A model generated the notes under the pieces. That model saw only the letters and a program-made list of their open reading frames with translations, searched no databases and was not told where the DNA came from. A DNA stretch of 64,000 nucleotides from Fasciolopsis buskii (lineage: Eukaryota > Platyhelminthes > Trematoda > Plagiorchiida > Fasciolidae), in assembly GCA_008360955.1 (NCBI GenBank), contig LUCM01010509.1:1-64000 (forward strand), in the 5' to 3' direction. Within the stretch, counting starts at the first letter, position 1, and every line of letters starts with the position of its first letter. Shown here one piece after another: positions 27,252 through 37,700 of this stretch. Made by a program: the position numbers and the translations under genes.

Positions 27252-27545
27252 GGTATCGATATCTGCCACAAAAACGACCGGAAAGTCGTTCGGAAGAACC
27301 CCAAAAGTGACGATGTTTACTTGAGGCTTCTGGTTAAAGCTTACAAGTTTCTGGTACGCCGGACTAAATCCAAGTTCAACCGAGTGGTCATGAAGCGTCT
27401 ATTCATGAGCAAGATTCACCGACCTCCTCTCTCACTTGCTCGCTTGAAACGGCTAATGACTAAGCCTGGTCGAGCGGGCAAAATTGCGGTTTGTGTCGGT
27501 ACAGTAACCAACGACACACGCATTCGCGAGTTTCCGAAAACGACG
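27252..27545 (+). CDS. RPL18: RPL18 coding exon (residues 2-99)
   Basis: The exon is bounded by a pyrimidine-rich acceptor ending in ccag at 27251 and a consensus donor gtgagt at 27546. It begins and ends in phase 0. Confidence 0.95.
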
Positions 27546-27964
27546 GTGAGTCATGAAAGCTCGTCCCTTTTCTTCTCAATGTTTCAGTTCATAGGTCTGC
27601 AAAAATTCCGCCTAGTTCTTTCGTTCATTATACTTTTTCTAAGTTACTACTTTGTACGGTCTCACATTTTCTGTTCTCTCGTTGCTCTTTGCAGGTTTGT
27701 GCTCTCCGAGTTACTGCTGGTGCCCGTGAGCGTATTCTTCGAGCTGGTGGTGAAATCATAACGTTTGACCAATTGGCTAAACTTAGCCCCCTTGGTCGAG
27801 GAACTGTGCTGGTGCAAGGACCACGCAAAGGCCGTACTGCTGTCAGACATTTCGGTCCTGCTCCCGGCGCGCCCAAGAGTCATACCAGACCCTACGTCCT
27901 TTCCAAAGGTCGTAAATTCGAACGCGCCCGTGGACGCAGGGCATCTCGTGCGTATAAAAAATAA
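27252..27964 (+). CDS. RPL18: 60S ribosomal protein L18 (eL18), two coding exons
   Basis: This gene encodes eL18, a structural protein of the cytosolic large ribosomal subunit. Exon 27252-27545 (98 codons) starts [12 protein letters not shown] and contains [39 protein letters not shown] and [10 protein letters not shown]. Exon 27695-27964 (89 codons plus stop) contains [45 protein letters not shown] and the basic end [16 protein letters not shown]. Together they give 187 residues, so with one Met the protein is 188 residues, the same as human RPL18. The first exon here follows an acceptor (ttttattccag), and an in-frame TGA lies at 27231 with no ATG between. The initiator Met must therefore come from an upstream exon or a spliced leader. 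Both internal splice sites are canonical and in phase 0. The frame is intact, so the gene is probably functional. Confidence 0.97.
27546..27694 (+). other. RPL18 intron, 149 bp
   Basis: The intron starts gtgagt, carries a long T/C-rich tract and ends ctctttgcag. Reading through it in frame meets a stop at 27759-27761 of the shifted frame, so it has to be removed to restore the protein. Confidence 0.95.
27695..27964 (+). CDS. RPL18: RPL18 last coding exon (residues 100-188)
   Basis: The exon begins GTT TGT GCT directly after tttgcag and ends with the TAA at 27962-27964. The C-terminal basic block [16 protein letters not shown] is the usual eL18 ending. No clear AATAAA follows within the next few hundred bases. 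Confidence 0.95.
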   Translation, partial: VCALRVTAGARERILRAGGEIITFDQLAKLSPLGRGTVLVQGPRKGRTAVRHFGPAPGAPKSHTRPYVLSKGRKFERARGRRASRAYKK

Positions 27965-28447
27965 GCTACTCTTCGTGAAATACATGTTCATGTGTCGGAT
28001 TGAGGCTTTTTGAAATGCGAATACACCATGATTTCTCGTGAATGCTGATTCAGCCTGTGCTTTTGTACGTGACCGTTAGTGCGTGAGACGGCGTGGGGAC
28101 ACTGGGCCACGAAGTGACGACTAAGGCACAGTATTGTCAAGTAACTGTCCCAATCCAGTTGACGAGAGCTTCCCGATCCTTTTTTTCGTTTTTGCTTGTG
28201 CCAGTACCGTATGACTGATGTTTTCATCTTTGATCGTCAGATTGGTCTCTTAATGTTTATTGTGTTTGGTCTAGGTAATCCGCGTTTTTCAGTGTTATCT
28301 CGCCTGTAAGAAATGAGTGTACCACAGGATCATCGTCGAGTAATTTTAGGCATTCACTGACTGCATGCTGCGCAAGGTCTTGGCTTATTTGATTCGAAGC
28401 AATCGAATGGAAGATACCGATTTTTCTCATTCAAGTTCCAGTTAAGT

Positions 28448-29143
28448 CAAACCAATCTGAGTTTAATTCTTAGCGCGATCGGATGATGTTAAATGGATGT
28501 TGGATATTCAGCTGTAGTTTTTGTTTCGAGGCATACTTGCTACGTTGCGACTCAGGTTTATACGAGTCGTAGCTCACTTAGTATGCAACATTAGTGTCTA
28601 CGATATAGCTCCCAGTTTGATTGATTTGATCTGGGTTTAGTTCGTAGCGAGATCGGTTGTTGTTAAATGGATGTTGGATATTCAGCTGTAGTTTTTGTTT
28701 CGAGGCATACTTGCTACGTTGCGACTCAGGTTTATACGAGTCGTAGCTCACTTAGTATGCAACATTAGTGTCTACGATATAGCTCCCAGTTTGATTGATT
28801 TGATCTGGGTTTAGTTCGTAGCGAGATCGGTTGTTGTTAAATGGATGTTGGATATTCAGCTGTAGTTTTTGTTTCGAGGCATACTTGCTACGTTGCGACT
28901 CAGGTTTATACGAGTCGTAGCTCACTTAGTATGCAACATTAGTGTCTACGATATAGCTCCCAGTTTGATTGATTTGATCTGGGTTTAGTTCGTAGCGAGA
29001 TCGGTTGTTGTTAAATGGATGTTGGATATTCAGCTGTAGTTTTTGTTTCGAGGCATACTTGCTACGTTGCGACTCAGGTTTATACGAGTCGTAGCTCACT
29101 TGGTATGCAACATTAGTGTCTACGATATAGCTCCCAGTTTCGT
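28448..29143 (+). repeat. Tandem array, four copies of a 174-bp unit
   Basis: The landmark gttaaatggatgttgg recurs at 28488, 28662, 28836 and 29010, an exact 174-bp period. The copies are almost identical. The left edge is more diverged (gatcggatgatg where others have gatcggttgttg) and the last copy has one visible change (cacttggtatgc). Each unit contains a short inverted repeat, GCGACTC and GAGTCGT, separated by ten bases. No long open frame and no known RNA gene sequence was recognised. The array starts about 480 bp downstream of the RPL18 stop codon. It may be a satellite fragment or a minisatellite. Confidence 0.95.
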
Positions 29144-29396
29144 TGTTTTAGCCTAAATTGAATTAGTGATGCCATCTTCCTGGGGTTTTGGGTGACGTTT
29201 TTCTGTGAGTGTGGTGTAGTGAGGAGCTGAAAATAATGGTTTTACGTCAACCGATAGTGACAGGCGGATCTGGGGTTTGGATGTAGATAATTGAAGAGGA
29301 GGAAGGGCATCGTTTTCTATCCTGAGGTTTACTAGTGCTATTTCCCGAACTGCGCGGTCAGCAGGTGACGTGGCCGTAAGTAATGGGAAAAGCACA

Positions 29397-29580
29397 GCAA
29401 ACTTAGATGTATTAGGTGTCACCCCTCCAGGGTTCAGGTTTGAAGAATCTGTCAATCAGTGGCCTAGATTCGAGCAACGCTTCCAACACTGGTGGTCTCA
29501 TGAAGACATACTGAGCATCGTAAACAGCGATTCTCACAACCGTTGCTTGAAAAGGATTGAACTGTATCTTCTGCTTGACC
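29397..29580 (+). mobile_element. Gag-like scrap of an LTR retrotransposon
   Basis: A plus-strand frame reads VTPPGFRFEESVNQWPRFEQRF followed by a tryptophan-rich part and LKRIELYLLL. Ty3/gypsy gag proteins of invertebrates commonly begin with a P-P-x-F-x-F stretch, then WPRWxxRFE. The frame is short and ends after about 80 codons, with no protease or zinc knuckle found. Family assignment is tentative. Confidence 0.35.
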
Positions 29581-30500
29581 GGAAAAAGCGTTCCGTAGGA
29601 CGTTCTACATGACTGGAAATAAATGAGTATATATAGAAAACTTGTCGCACTACACTAGGAGCGGCTTGAGGTTGCGGAAGGTAACCATAATCCTTACTCC
29701 GACCTGAGGTGTGAGAATTGACCATTACAGTTGTGCCGTTCCTCAACAAACCCGCATTTCATTGGTCTACCGATGAAATCGGCAACTTTGTGCTTGGCTG
29801 GCATATCGATGACAGCAACGGGGGATGCATGCATGCAGTTGCCCCAGTAACTACTAAAGGATAAGGATCTAATTGACGAAGCCACAATCAGCAAGAAACT
29901 TGGCTCATATCTACGGAGTTTGCTCTTCTCGCTTTTCGTGATGCCTGCGTGGAACGCGATTGACCGTTCCAGTACGAACTAAATCATCAGAAAATAGAGC
30001 TTTCTTAATTGGTAATCAACGCTAGCTGCTGTCGTAAGGCGAGGCCAGTTGTAACTTCCGAACTAGTGCAGCTTATCACGGTATAACCACCACTGCATCG
30101 TGCATGGCATGCAGATCTAGGCTTTTCGGAGGTGACACGACTAGTCAAGCTGACCTTCGCGCTCCAAGTTTTATGGTCATGATTGATTGTTGGCTTTGTG
30201 ATGGGTCCCGCCGCCTCTGAGTGTGCCCTTCCTTCACAGGCGAAGAATGTAATAGTTTGAACATTAAAAGTTAGTTGCTGCTATTCTTGCTTAGGTGCTT
30301 CTACACGAGCTGGGTAGCGGAAATTCAAACTCTTGTCGTTTATCTCTGGGCTGGCCAGCTTGCCAAATACCCATGTGATTATTCAGTTTGACATATCTAT
30401 GGATCCAGGATTCCGGTAGAATCGATACATTGGAGAGATGCAAATGACTATTGAGGACCAGTTTCTAACTTCGAGTCAAGCAGGTAATGGTGTGTGTATT
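29581..30500. other. No recognised gene
   Basis: I see no conserved motif or repeat in this stretch between the gag-like scrap and the RTE relic. Confidence 0.4.
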
Positions 30501-31212
30501 GAGAAACTGAAATACTTGTGGCGTCCGCCTGATATTTCACTGAAGTTGGAGGGTCGTATGTACTGTGCCGCGGTGCGCTCAGTTCTGTTGTACGGTTTGC
30601 GAGACATGGAGCCTGCGTGTCGATATTCGTCGCTTGGGGGTTTCCTATCATCGATGTCTGCGTATTACCGCTGGGATTGGATGGAATGACCGGGTGAGTA
30701 ATGTGGAAGTGCTGGTATAGGGAATACCTTATCTCGGCATATGAAGCTTAGTAGACTACGCTGGTTGGGTTGTGTTTTGTATGGCGAACACTGGTCTTCC
30801 ATACTGTGCCCTACTTTGTGTTCCTCCAGAGGAATGGAAGAAGCCATCCGGAGGTCAACAGATGACGTGGCAACGTGAAATGAGAAAACGTACAGCGAAC
30901 TTAGGTAAAGTAGGTGTCTCACGTCTTCGTGGTTGGGGTCCGAAAGACTCGTCGACTTGTTTGCTGGAGACACTGAAGGATATGGCAGTGAATCGCGAAC
31001 AGTGGCGATCATGTTGTCAGGATTGAAAGAGTGCGTTTGTACAGTTAGACTGTTCCTGTGCTTGCTAAAGCAACATTCTTACCTTTTATCAGCTGTGTCG
31101 GCCCACTCCTTGTTCCCCTTGGATATTCACTCTTCATAGAAACTTGTAACTGAGAAAAAGGCAACGGTCAGTGAGGCTTGCCTCGCTGTTTAACGCTGAG
31201 TGATGATGAATA
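30501..31212 (+). mobile_element. RTE-type LINE 3' end (subfamily with 2-nt deletion)
   Basis: The C-terminal region of an RTE-clade reverse transcriptase is spread over several frames. KLKYLWRPPDISLKLEGRMY and CAAVRSVLLYG come first, then ETWSLRVDIRRLGVSYHRCLR and DRVSNVEV. LSRLRWLGCVL is followed, in a shifted frame, by MANTGLPYCALLCVPPEEW, SGGQQMTWQREM, VSRLRGWGPKDSS and the usual ending NREQWRSCCQD. A 3' tail of about 190 bp ends in GATGAT-type repeats. The frame changes between GCVL and MANT because two bases are missing there. The same gap is found in the copy at 39989-40630, to which the last 260 coding bases are about 95% or more identical by eye. Confidence 0.85.
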
Positions 31213-32990
31213 CCGAGGTATGTTGAAGGGACGTTTGTTGGAGGCTTACACAGATAGCTAGATTTCTAGTCCGGGACGTCAGCACCTTTTTATTGAACGG
31301 ACATTGCTGAGTTTGACAGATGAGGTCACTTCCATGGTTTTGAGCACAGCTGAATCATTTTGAGCTAATTGGAACGGCGGTTTATGTTGATGTTTTTCCA
31401 GTTCTTTTTAGTATAAAAAAATTGATCTTTCACTAGCGTGCTCTGCTTTTGTTTGCTGCTTCACGACATCGCCTACTCCAAAGAGGAAAAAAATACGAGA
31501 AACGATGGAAGATTAACTCCATAAGAAACCATTTCTGATGCATGGGCCCGGCTGATTGTCTATTGTTTTTTCGAGGTTTCCACACTTCGTTGTCGTGCCG
31601 TCGACTGACCACCTGGACTCATCTTCAAACGAGCATCTGTATCAGAGAACGGTGTGCAGTAGAACAGACTTTATGTGGGTGTCATTGTCGTTATCGTTAA
31701 ATAGCAGGGTCAGTCCTATTAAGCACTACCTTTCTCACCGATTAATGCCGTAGTAATAGTCGAAAACGGAATAGTCTCAATGTACACGTTTATTTTCCAG
31801 TCATTTTAGTCCAACGGGAAGCGACATCGACTGTCACTATTCGCAGGTCCCCGGCCAACTGGTTAATAAATCTTTTGGACCTCAGCCACGAGGACACGAG
31901 GCATCTACCTTATGTGAGTTATCTCTACTTTCCCCATTCTTCCGCTTCGCGGGAGAATCAGACAGCGAGTCACGATATAGACAAGCGCTCGCCGTAAGCC
32001 GCATGTGCCTCAGTCTGCGTTGTCTACCTATTCCTATCTGTTTTGTTGCGAAATTCTCTGGTTCTGCTGCTTTGCTCCTTTCTTGGACACTGCTTAGGCG
32101 GTCTTCGTAATCAGTCCGTGCGATAGCACAAACGTCGGTGGTCGTGAACCACCCAGCGACGAACATCTTCAGTGCGCAACCTCCAGTCCTCGCGTCCGTG
32201 CAACAGAACTGCGCAGCGACAGTACACTTGACCTTGACCCTTGAGGGCGCTGCCCTCCCGAATCGGCGTCAGGCGGCGCACCATCGTCAGTGATAAGATC
32301 TTCGGAACTATGGAAATTAACTTAGTGGGCCTTAGCGGCTACGGGGCATGCTCCTTGCACGGCGCTCATGCGTAAAGCATAAAAAATAATGACTCGCTCG
32401 ATGGTTACGGGATACGCTGATCGTTTCAGCTGTCACGCGGCAAGAATGTCAGTGTTTTTCTTAAAGTCTCCGCTCAGTTTTAAGAAAACTGCGGGTTTTG
32501 GCGCCGGCTTATTTTCCCGACTCAGCAGATGAATGTTCAGTTGTACTTCAGCTTCAAGTGACACCTCCCAAGGATACGCATCTGTTAAACTCCGAGTAAT
32601 TGCATCATCGCGGGCCAAACTAGACCGCTCAATGGTCGCATGAATAGGGTCTCTGTTTCTGTCGCATATAGTTTCACTAACAGAATTTTGCTGCTCACTG
32701 GTGCTACACGTAAGTGCGAAAGGTCTTTGACTGTTAGTTGGAGCTGCTTCTTTTCCTTCGGTTACTGTATCCCAGTTTCACGGTCATTAGTAGGGTTTGT
32801 CGTCGTTTGGCTGTGCAGATGTTGTCGTATCTCACTTAGCACCTTACACTTGGGGAGCTGATGTTTTTTAATCATTAGACAGAATGCGCAGAGCGTATTC
32901 CAGCCATATTAATCTATTCAAATTGGATGTCTTTTTCTAAAGATTGGACCGAGGGATCCAGTGTTTTAGACCCAAAATCTGGTTTACTGA
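31213..32990. other. No recognised gene; an inverted RTE tail at about 31680-31735
   Basis: The only assignable element is a short minus-strand match to the RTE 3' tail (ctatttaacgataacgacaatgac). The GC-rich block around 32.2-32.4 kb and the rest show no known gene. Confidence 0.4.
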
Positions 32991-32999
32991 CAAGATTTG

Positions 33000-33255
33000 C
33001 TCATATTCGACCAATACTTCGGAGACAACGGAGTTCAGACACCGAATCTCTTTATGCAGTGCCCTCAACGGCCATACATGTGAGCCGTTTATCGGGACCT
33101 TACTGCTAATTTTCGTCAATGAACGGCCGTCACGCCGACGCCACAAGGGTCTCAAATTGACTAATGCCGATCGGGCCTTCTGTATATGCGAAGACATTTT
33201 ATCCGACACACAACCACCGTTTGAGATGCGGCTACCGAAGTGACTAAATCTAAAC
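33000..33255 (-). mobile_element. RTE-type LINE relic
   Basis: A minus-strand frame reads FSHFGSRISNGGCVSDKMSS, HIQKARSALVNLRPLWRRRD, then SHVWPLRA and IRCLNSVV. This parallels the RTE reverse-transcriptase tail YLGSxISxxGxxxDEI, RIxKARxAxxNLRxLWRRRD, then a W-LRxED motif. The part that usually reads VYxAxVRSVLLYG is lost or degraded. A stretch resembling the RTE 3' tail (tttaacgctgaacgataatgat) precedes it on the same strand, so pieces may be rearranged. Confidence 0.6.
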
Positions 33256-34394
33256 ATCGTTTTCTTCCTCTCGTGGTTATCATTATCGTTCAGCGTTAAA
33301 TAGTAGGACAAACTTCACTGATTGCCGCCTTTTTCATCCAGCTACGCGTTCTTACTCCGCAAGACCGAGTTTCGGCTTTGAGCCGATCCACCCACTTGAC
33401 GGCATTTCCCACTTTGAAGGTTGTAAGCATCCCGGACGGAGCTGTACCATCGTTTGGGCGATCCTGAAACACCCACAACTTGTTTGGGTTCTCGCTTTGC
33501 AGCATAGGATCGTCCACAATGTGATTCACTGTCTCCTGGTTGAGCAAATATCAGTGACAAGTAGGTGGTGCTTTACGATCCTGAAGTAGTGTTTTTCAAT
33601 GCAAGGCCCAGAGATTTTTCTTCCTACGCTAAACTAAGAGACCGATCAGTATAGTAGTCTACAGCGTAAACAGTTGGGGACAGTGGACGTCGCGCACGGT
33701 TCTATCAGGCTTGGAAATAGCCTTCGCCATACCCAACTACGTGTTTATTTGAGGATTCTCATTTGCCCTTTCCAAATCCATGTTTTCACTTCCATCGGAA
33801 TCTTCCGATGTACGTACTAGCAGTAATGCTCCTGTAGGTAATTCTGCGCCGATTATCTCGCATGGCCCTTCGCCTGGCACCCAACCGTCACCGAACTTGC
33901 CTTAGTCGGCTGATGCTGTTTTCTGTTTGTTATGCCTTCCTTTCTCCAAAGATTTGCTGTCGGCGGTGCGTAGAGGACAATAGGTGTGAATAGATCTAAC
34001 TCCGGACACTTCTGGAAACGATATATTTTGCGCCCAGATAATTTATTTCAGACTCCAGCTGTCATTCGATTTATGCTTCATCCAATTGGTACGTGGAAAT
34101 TAAACCACTCCTTTCTGGGGACTCTGCGGCCGCGCCTTCGTTTTTTTGTTTACTTGGCTCCCAGTCTGAGAGTGTGCTAGTTGACTATTGCGACAGCCCA
34201 CTGTGCACAGTGAGATTGCGAAGTAAGCTGACCTGCCGGTCACTTTGGTGGTAGACGACAACTCGCTTTCGCCCAAATTCCCACCAAACTAGATTTGATG
34301 AGATCTGTGATTCTGTTTCACTTGGAATTAGAGGTGGACATGAATGTATCCAAATCTTGGGTAGCGTACGCCGAAATGAAGCACTTGTGATATC

Positions 34395-34725
34395 AACCTG
34401 GTATTTCGATGAAGTTGGCATGTCGCGTGTACCGTGTAGCAATGCGCTCGGTTCGGTTGTCTGTACAACCAGATGGTGAAGATGTTCGCTGCCTGGAGAT
34501 ATTTGTGTAGAGTCTCTAGGATAAGATGGATTGACAGAGTGAGCCATGTCCAACTTATGAACCCAGTAACGGGTACGAAATGAGAATACTTTCTCACAGT
34601 GTAGCCAGGTTGGTAGAACCTGATGGTTAGGGCCGGTGTTCAGTATGGCGAAAACTCGCCTACCATGCCTTGTCTCATTTTTCGTTCCTCCACCCAAAAT
34701 GTTGGCTGTTATGTTGCCGAGTTTG
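34395..34725 (+). mobile_element. Older RTE-type LINE relic with the frame kept across the WLG-M junction
   Basis: The sequence reads PGISMKLACRVYRVAMRSVR, EDVRCLEIF, WIDRVSHVQLM and later WLGPVFSMAKTRLP and FFVPPP. It is more diverged from the RTE consensus than the copies at 30.5 and 40.0 kb. At the position where those two lack two bases, this copy stays in frame (TGG to ATG is seven codons apart without a shift). It is truncated at both ends and contains stops. Confidence 0.6.
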
Positions 34726-37700
34726 GTTGGTCTACGCACACATTGAAGCACAAGACACAAGTACTCGCGGCTCACCATATCACAGGAGCACACAGCCTGT
34801 GGTCTAGTAGGACACGAACACACAGAGAGGTTGGAGACACAAAAAGTTCGGGCTTAAGACTCAAGGCTCGTAGTCGCACAACGAATGGGACAGATCTGCT
34901 GCTCCCTTGAGTGAGCAGCCACACGGAACAATAAGCAGCGTGAAATACGAACATCTAGACCAGCCCGCTAGCGGAAGAGAAAAGACGAACACAGAGTACT
35001 GCCGCGCGTTTATTGGTGACCCACCAACACAAGTCAGAATTCAAGTTAGCCCTATCGTTTATATAGTTTTGTTGAGTGGCCTTGATCGATGTGTGGACTA
35101 GCCAGTCACAGAACAGGCTTTTATGAATCTTTTCGCGGACATATAAAAATATTCAACCGCGCAATATTTAAAATAACGTCAATTTCGAAATATTGAGAAA
35201 AGAACAGATTCCTTTAGAAAATTAATGGCAGGAATGAAATCTGTGGTTCCGAAAACCTTGGATTGGTCATCGACCATAACATTGGCTCATTTTTTATCGA
35301 CAGTGTGATGAGTAGATACCAAGCAAAGATTTCCTGCGGTGGCTTAGCGGTTTTCGTAGTTTTCCGGTACCATCTTTATACTCGCAGCAATCGACCATAA
35401 TAGTAGGCAGCCGGCGGAAGGTAATTGTATAGAAAATCTGATTTTTCGGAATGCTCTATCCGATTTCCGGTAGGAGTCTGTTGGAATTACAAAACCCATG
35501 TCGCCATATTGTCGAGGACGTAACTGAGTTCGAGTCAACACCGGGTCTCTCGGTTCGAAAATGACATTCCATTTTGAGACTAGTTGTACATGGAATATAT
35601 TGACGCCATTTGATTGGGGAAACTCATTTATAAATAGAAGATGAACGCCCAGATTTCAGACTTTATTCACAATGCAACGAACCTGTGTGAACTGAAAAGC
35701 TATAAAACAATAGTACTACGGAAAGTGTCGGATGAAGAAATATAGACAAGGTGCAGCACGGTGAGAACAGCAGTGGTCAGTGGGCCTGGCTCTGCTGTTT
35801 AACTCTGTAAGACGGTGGCGCTGATGTTTTATATTTGCTGTTAAATTCCTAAAAATTCAACTGCGGAACCAGTAAATGGGTGAACCTATTTATCCGACTG
35901 CACGTGCAGGCCTTCACACGCCTGTTCAACGATAGCCTATAAGGTGTGGACTGTGGTCAAGGAGACAAATCACCTCTGATTAAAAAAAGACGAACGAAAT
36001 TCGACGACTTGGCACTCGCTTTGTCCGGAATGTGCTGAAACAAACTAGCTAAATGAGTATTCACAGTTCATGGAGATGAATCTCGGATCGCAACGATTTT
36101 GGCAAGTACCTTGTTTATGTCAACCGCGGTGTAATTCGCACCAGTGTTGTTCTTATCGAGAATATGGAGTTCAAGAATGTCACCGATCATCATCCTCTGC
36201 TACACGGCAGTCAGATGTTGCCTCAGGCGTCGACATCCACTACCAAGCAACATGAACATACGCACGTGAGCTGTACTGGTATTGAAAGCGGCTCGATTTC
36301 AAAAGAGTTAGAAAGCTCCAAAGAGGCGCGATTGGATTTGGGAGTGATGCAGGTAAAATCTGTTGTATTCAAGAGGACTGCATGCTGAACAATGGCTCGA
36401 TTTGACCAGACATTGAGGATGTAAGGCTAACGACGGTTGGGGACCAATTATCTCTTCAGGTTTCTCGTATCGAAATCCACATGGACTATGGAGACTGCAT
36501 CATCTTTGTGAGTAAGGTCAACACATCAGCAGCAGCTACCCTGCTGCCTACAACCGAGAGAATGGTGCCCAATGACGATCACCTACCAATACGGAACCTC
36601 TTATGATGACCACCACTGAATTTCCTAAACAGTTAATTTATTTGACTTTTCGTCTTTCTAGGTGTTCCTGTAACCCATTTGGTTTTAGGATGCCGCATCG
36701 GCAAACTAGAGGGACTCGATGCTACACGCCCCGTTTAGTTAGACAATAAAGAGACTCACCGGTTGAACTGCGCCCAGCATTGCGAATCACGTTCCTTTCC
36801 GTTTAGATGAAACTCTTCTTAAAGAGTTTGTGAGAGGACCTCAAAGTTCCCTATTCGAAAAACGCGGCAACTTCCGTGGAAAAGAATTAGCAATATCGAT
36901 CGCCAGTTCAGAGGTCATTAACTCAAATGGACGTTATCAGCTCGCCCTTCTATAGAAAACTGTTCATACTTACCACCCAACAATCAGGCAGCTGAGCGAA
37001 GATCACTGTCTCTTGATCGCCAGCTGGGAAGAAATGGCCGCAGTCTAGGACTCCGAAATGCCGCTACGTAAGATTATCTCAAATGATCACCTTGAGTAGG
37101 TTCCCCGGGACACATGAAAACAAAAAACTAAGTGTGCTGCCTGCCCAAATACCCGATAGTGCTCCCAGTCTTCGGCTGCGCTTGTCAGTCATCAGGAAGT
37201 CGTCCGATTCTCAACTCTTCTGTGGTTTAAATGCAACTAGCAGCTTTTTTGGAATGCGTGGCTCTACCGCGATGTTGTTCCTAACAAAGCTGCACGAAGG
37301 ACACCAAATTTAAAGGTGCCGTAAGCTAACAAGAAGTGCAAGGAGACCTATGCTGTCGACATTCGTGGTTTTTACGCTGTTGCTTCAGGATATGTGCAAA
37401 ATATAGCTCAACGAGGATAATGTAGCACCTTATGACATCGTCCGGCAATCGAGTAAAATCCTTCGAAGTGGAAACTATCCAGCATACAGATTCTAAAGTG
37501 CCTCTTAAACACCCAAATTACGGATGGACCGATTTTAACCACACTGTCTGCGGGGTTTCCCATAGGGCATAGGAAACAATTTTACATCTCCGGATAGAAG
37601 GCAGGTCGTCTTGTCCATAAGGCGACGGTTTGTACTGCCAGTGAGGCATTGAAGAGCGGTGTTTGGCAGCTGTCTACTGAGGGCCCATGCGGATTCAGCG

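Noticed and set aside
34185..34823. 212-codon minus-strand open frame
   Set aside because: It is antisense to a plus-strand RTE relic whose motifs explain the sequence.
36092..36388. Open frame containing NDFGKYLVYVNRGVIRTSVVLI, reminiscent of the end of an immunoglobulin domain, followed by a possible donor at 36353
   Set aside because: A stop codon lies in frame immediately upstream, no acceptor can skip it, the Cys of the D-x-G-x-Y-x-C motif is absent, and a 98-codon open run is not rare in this much DNA.
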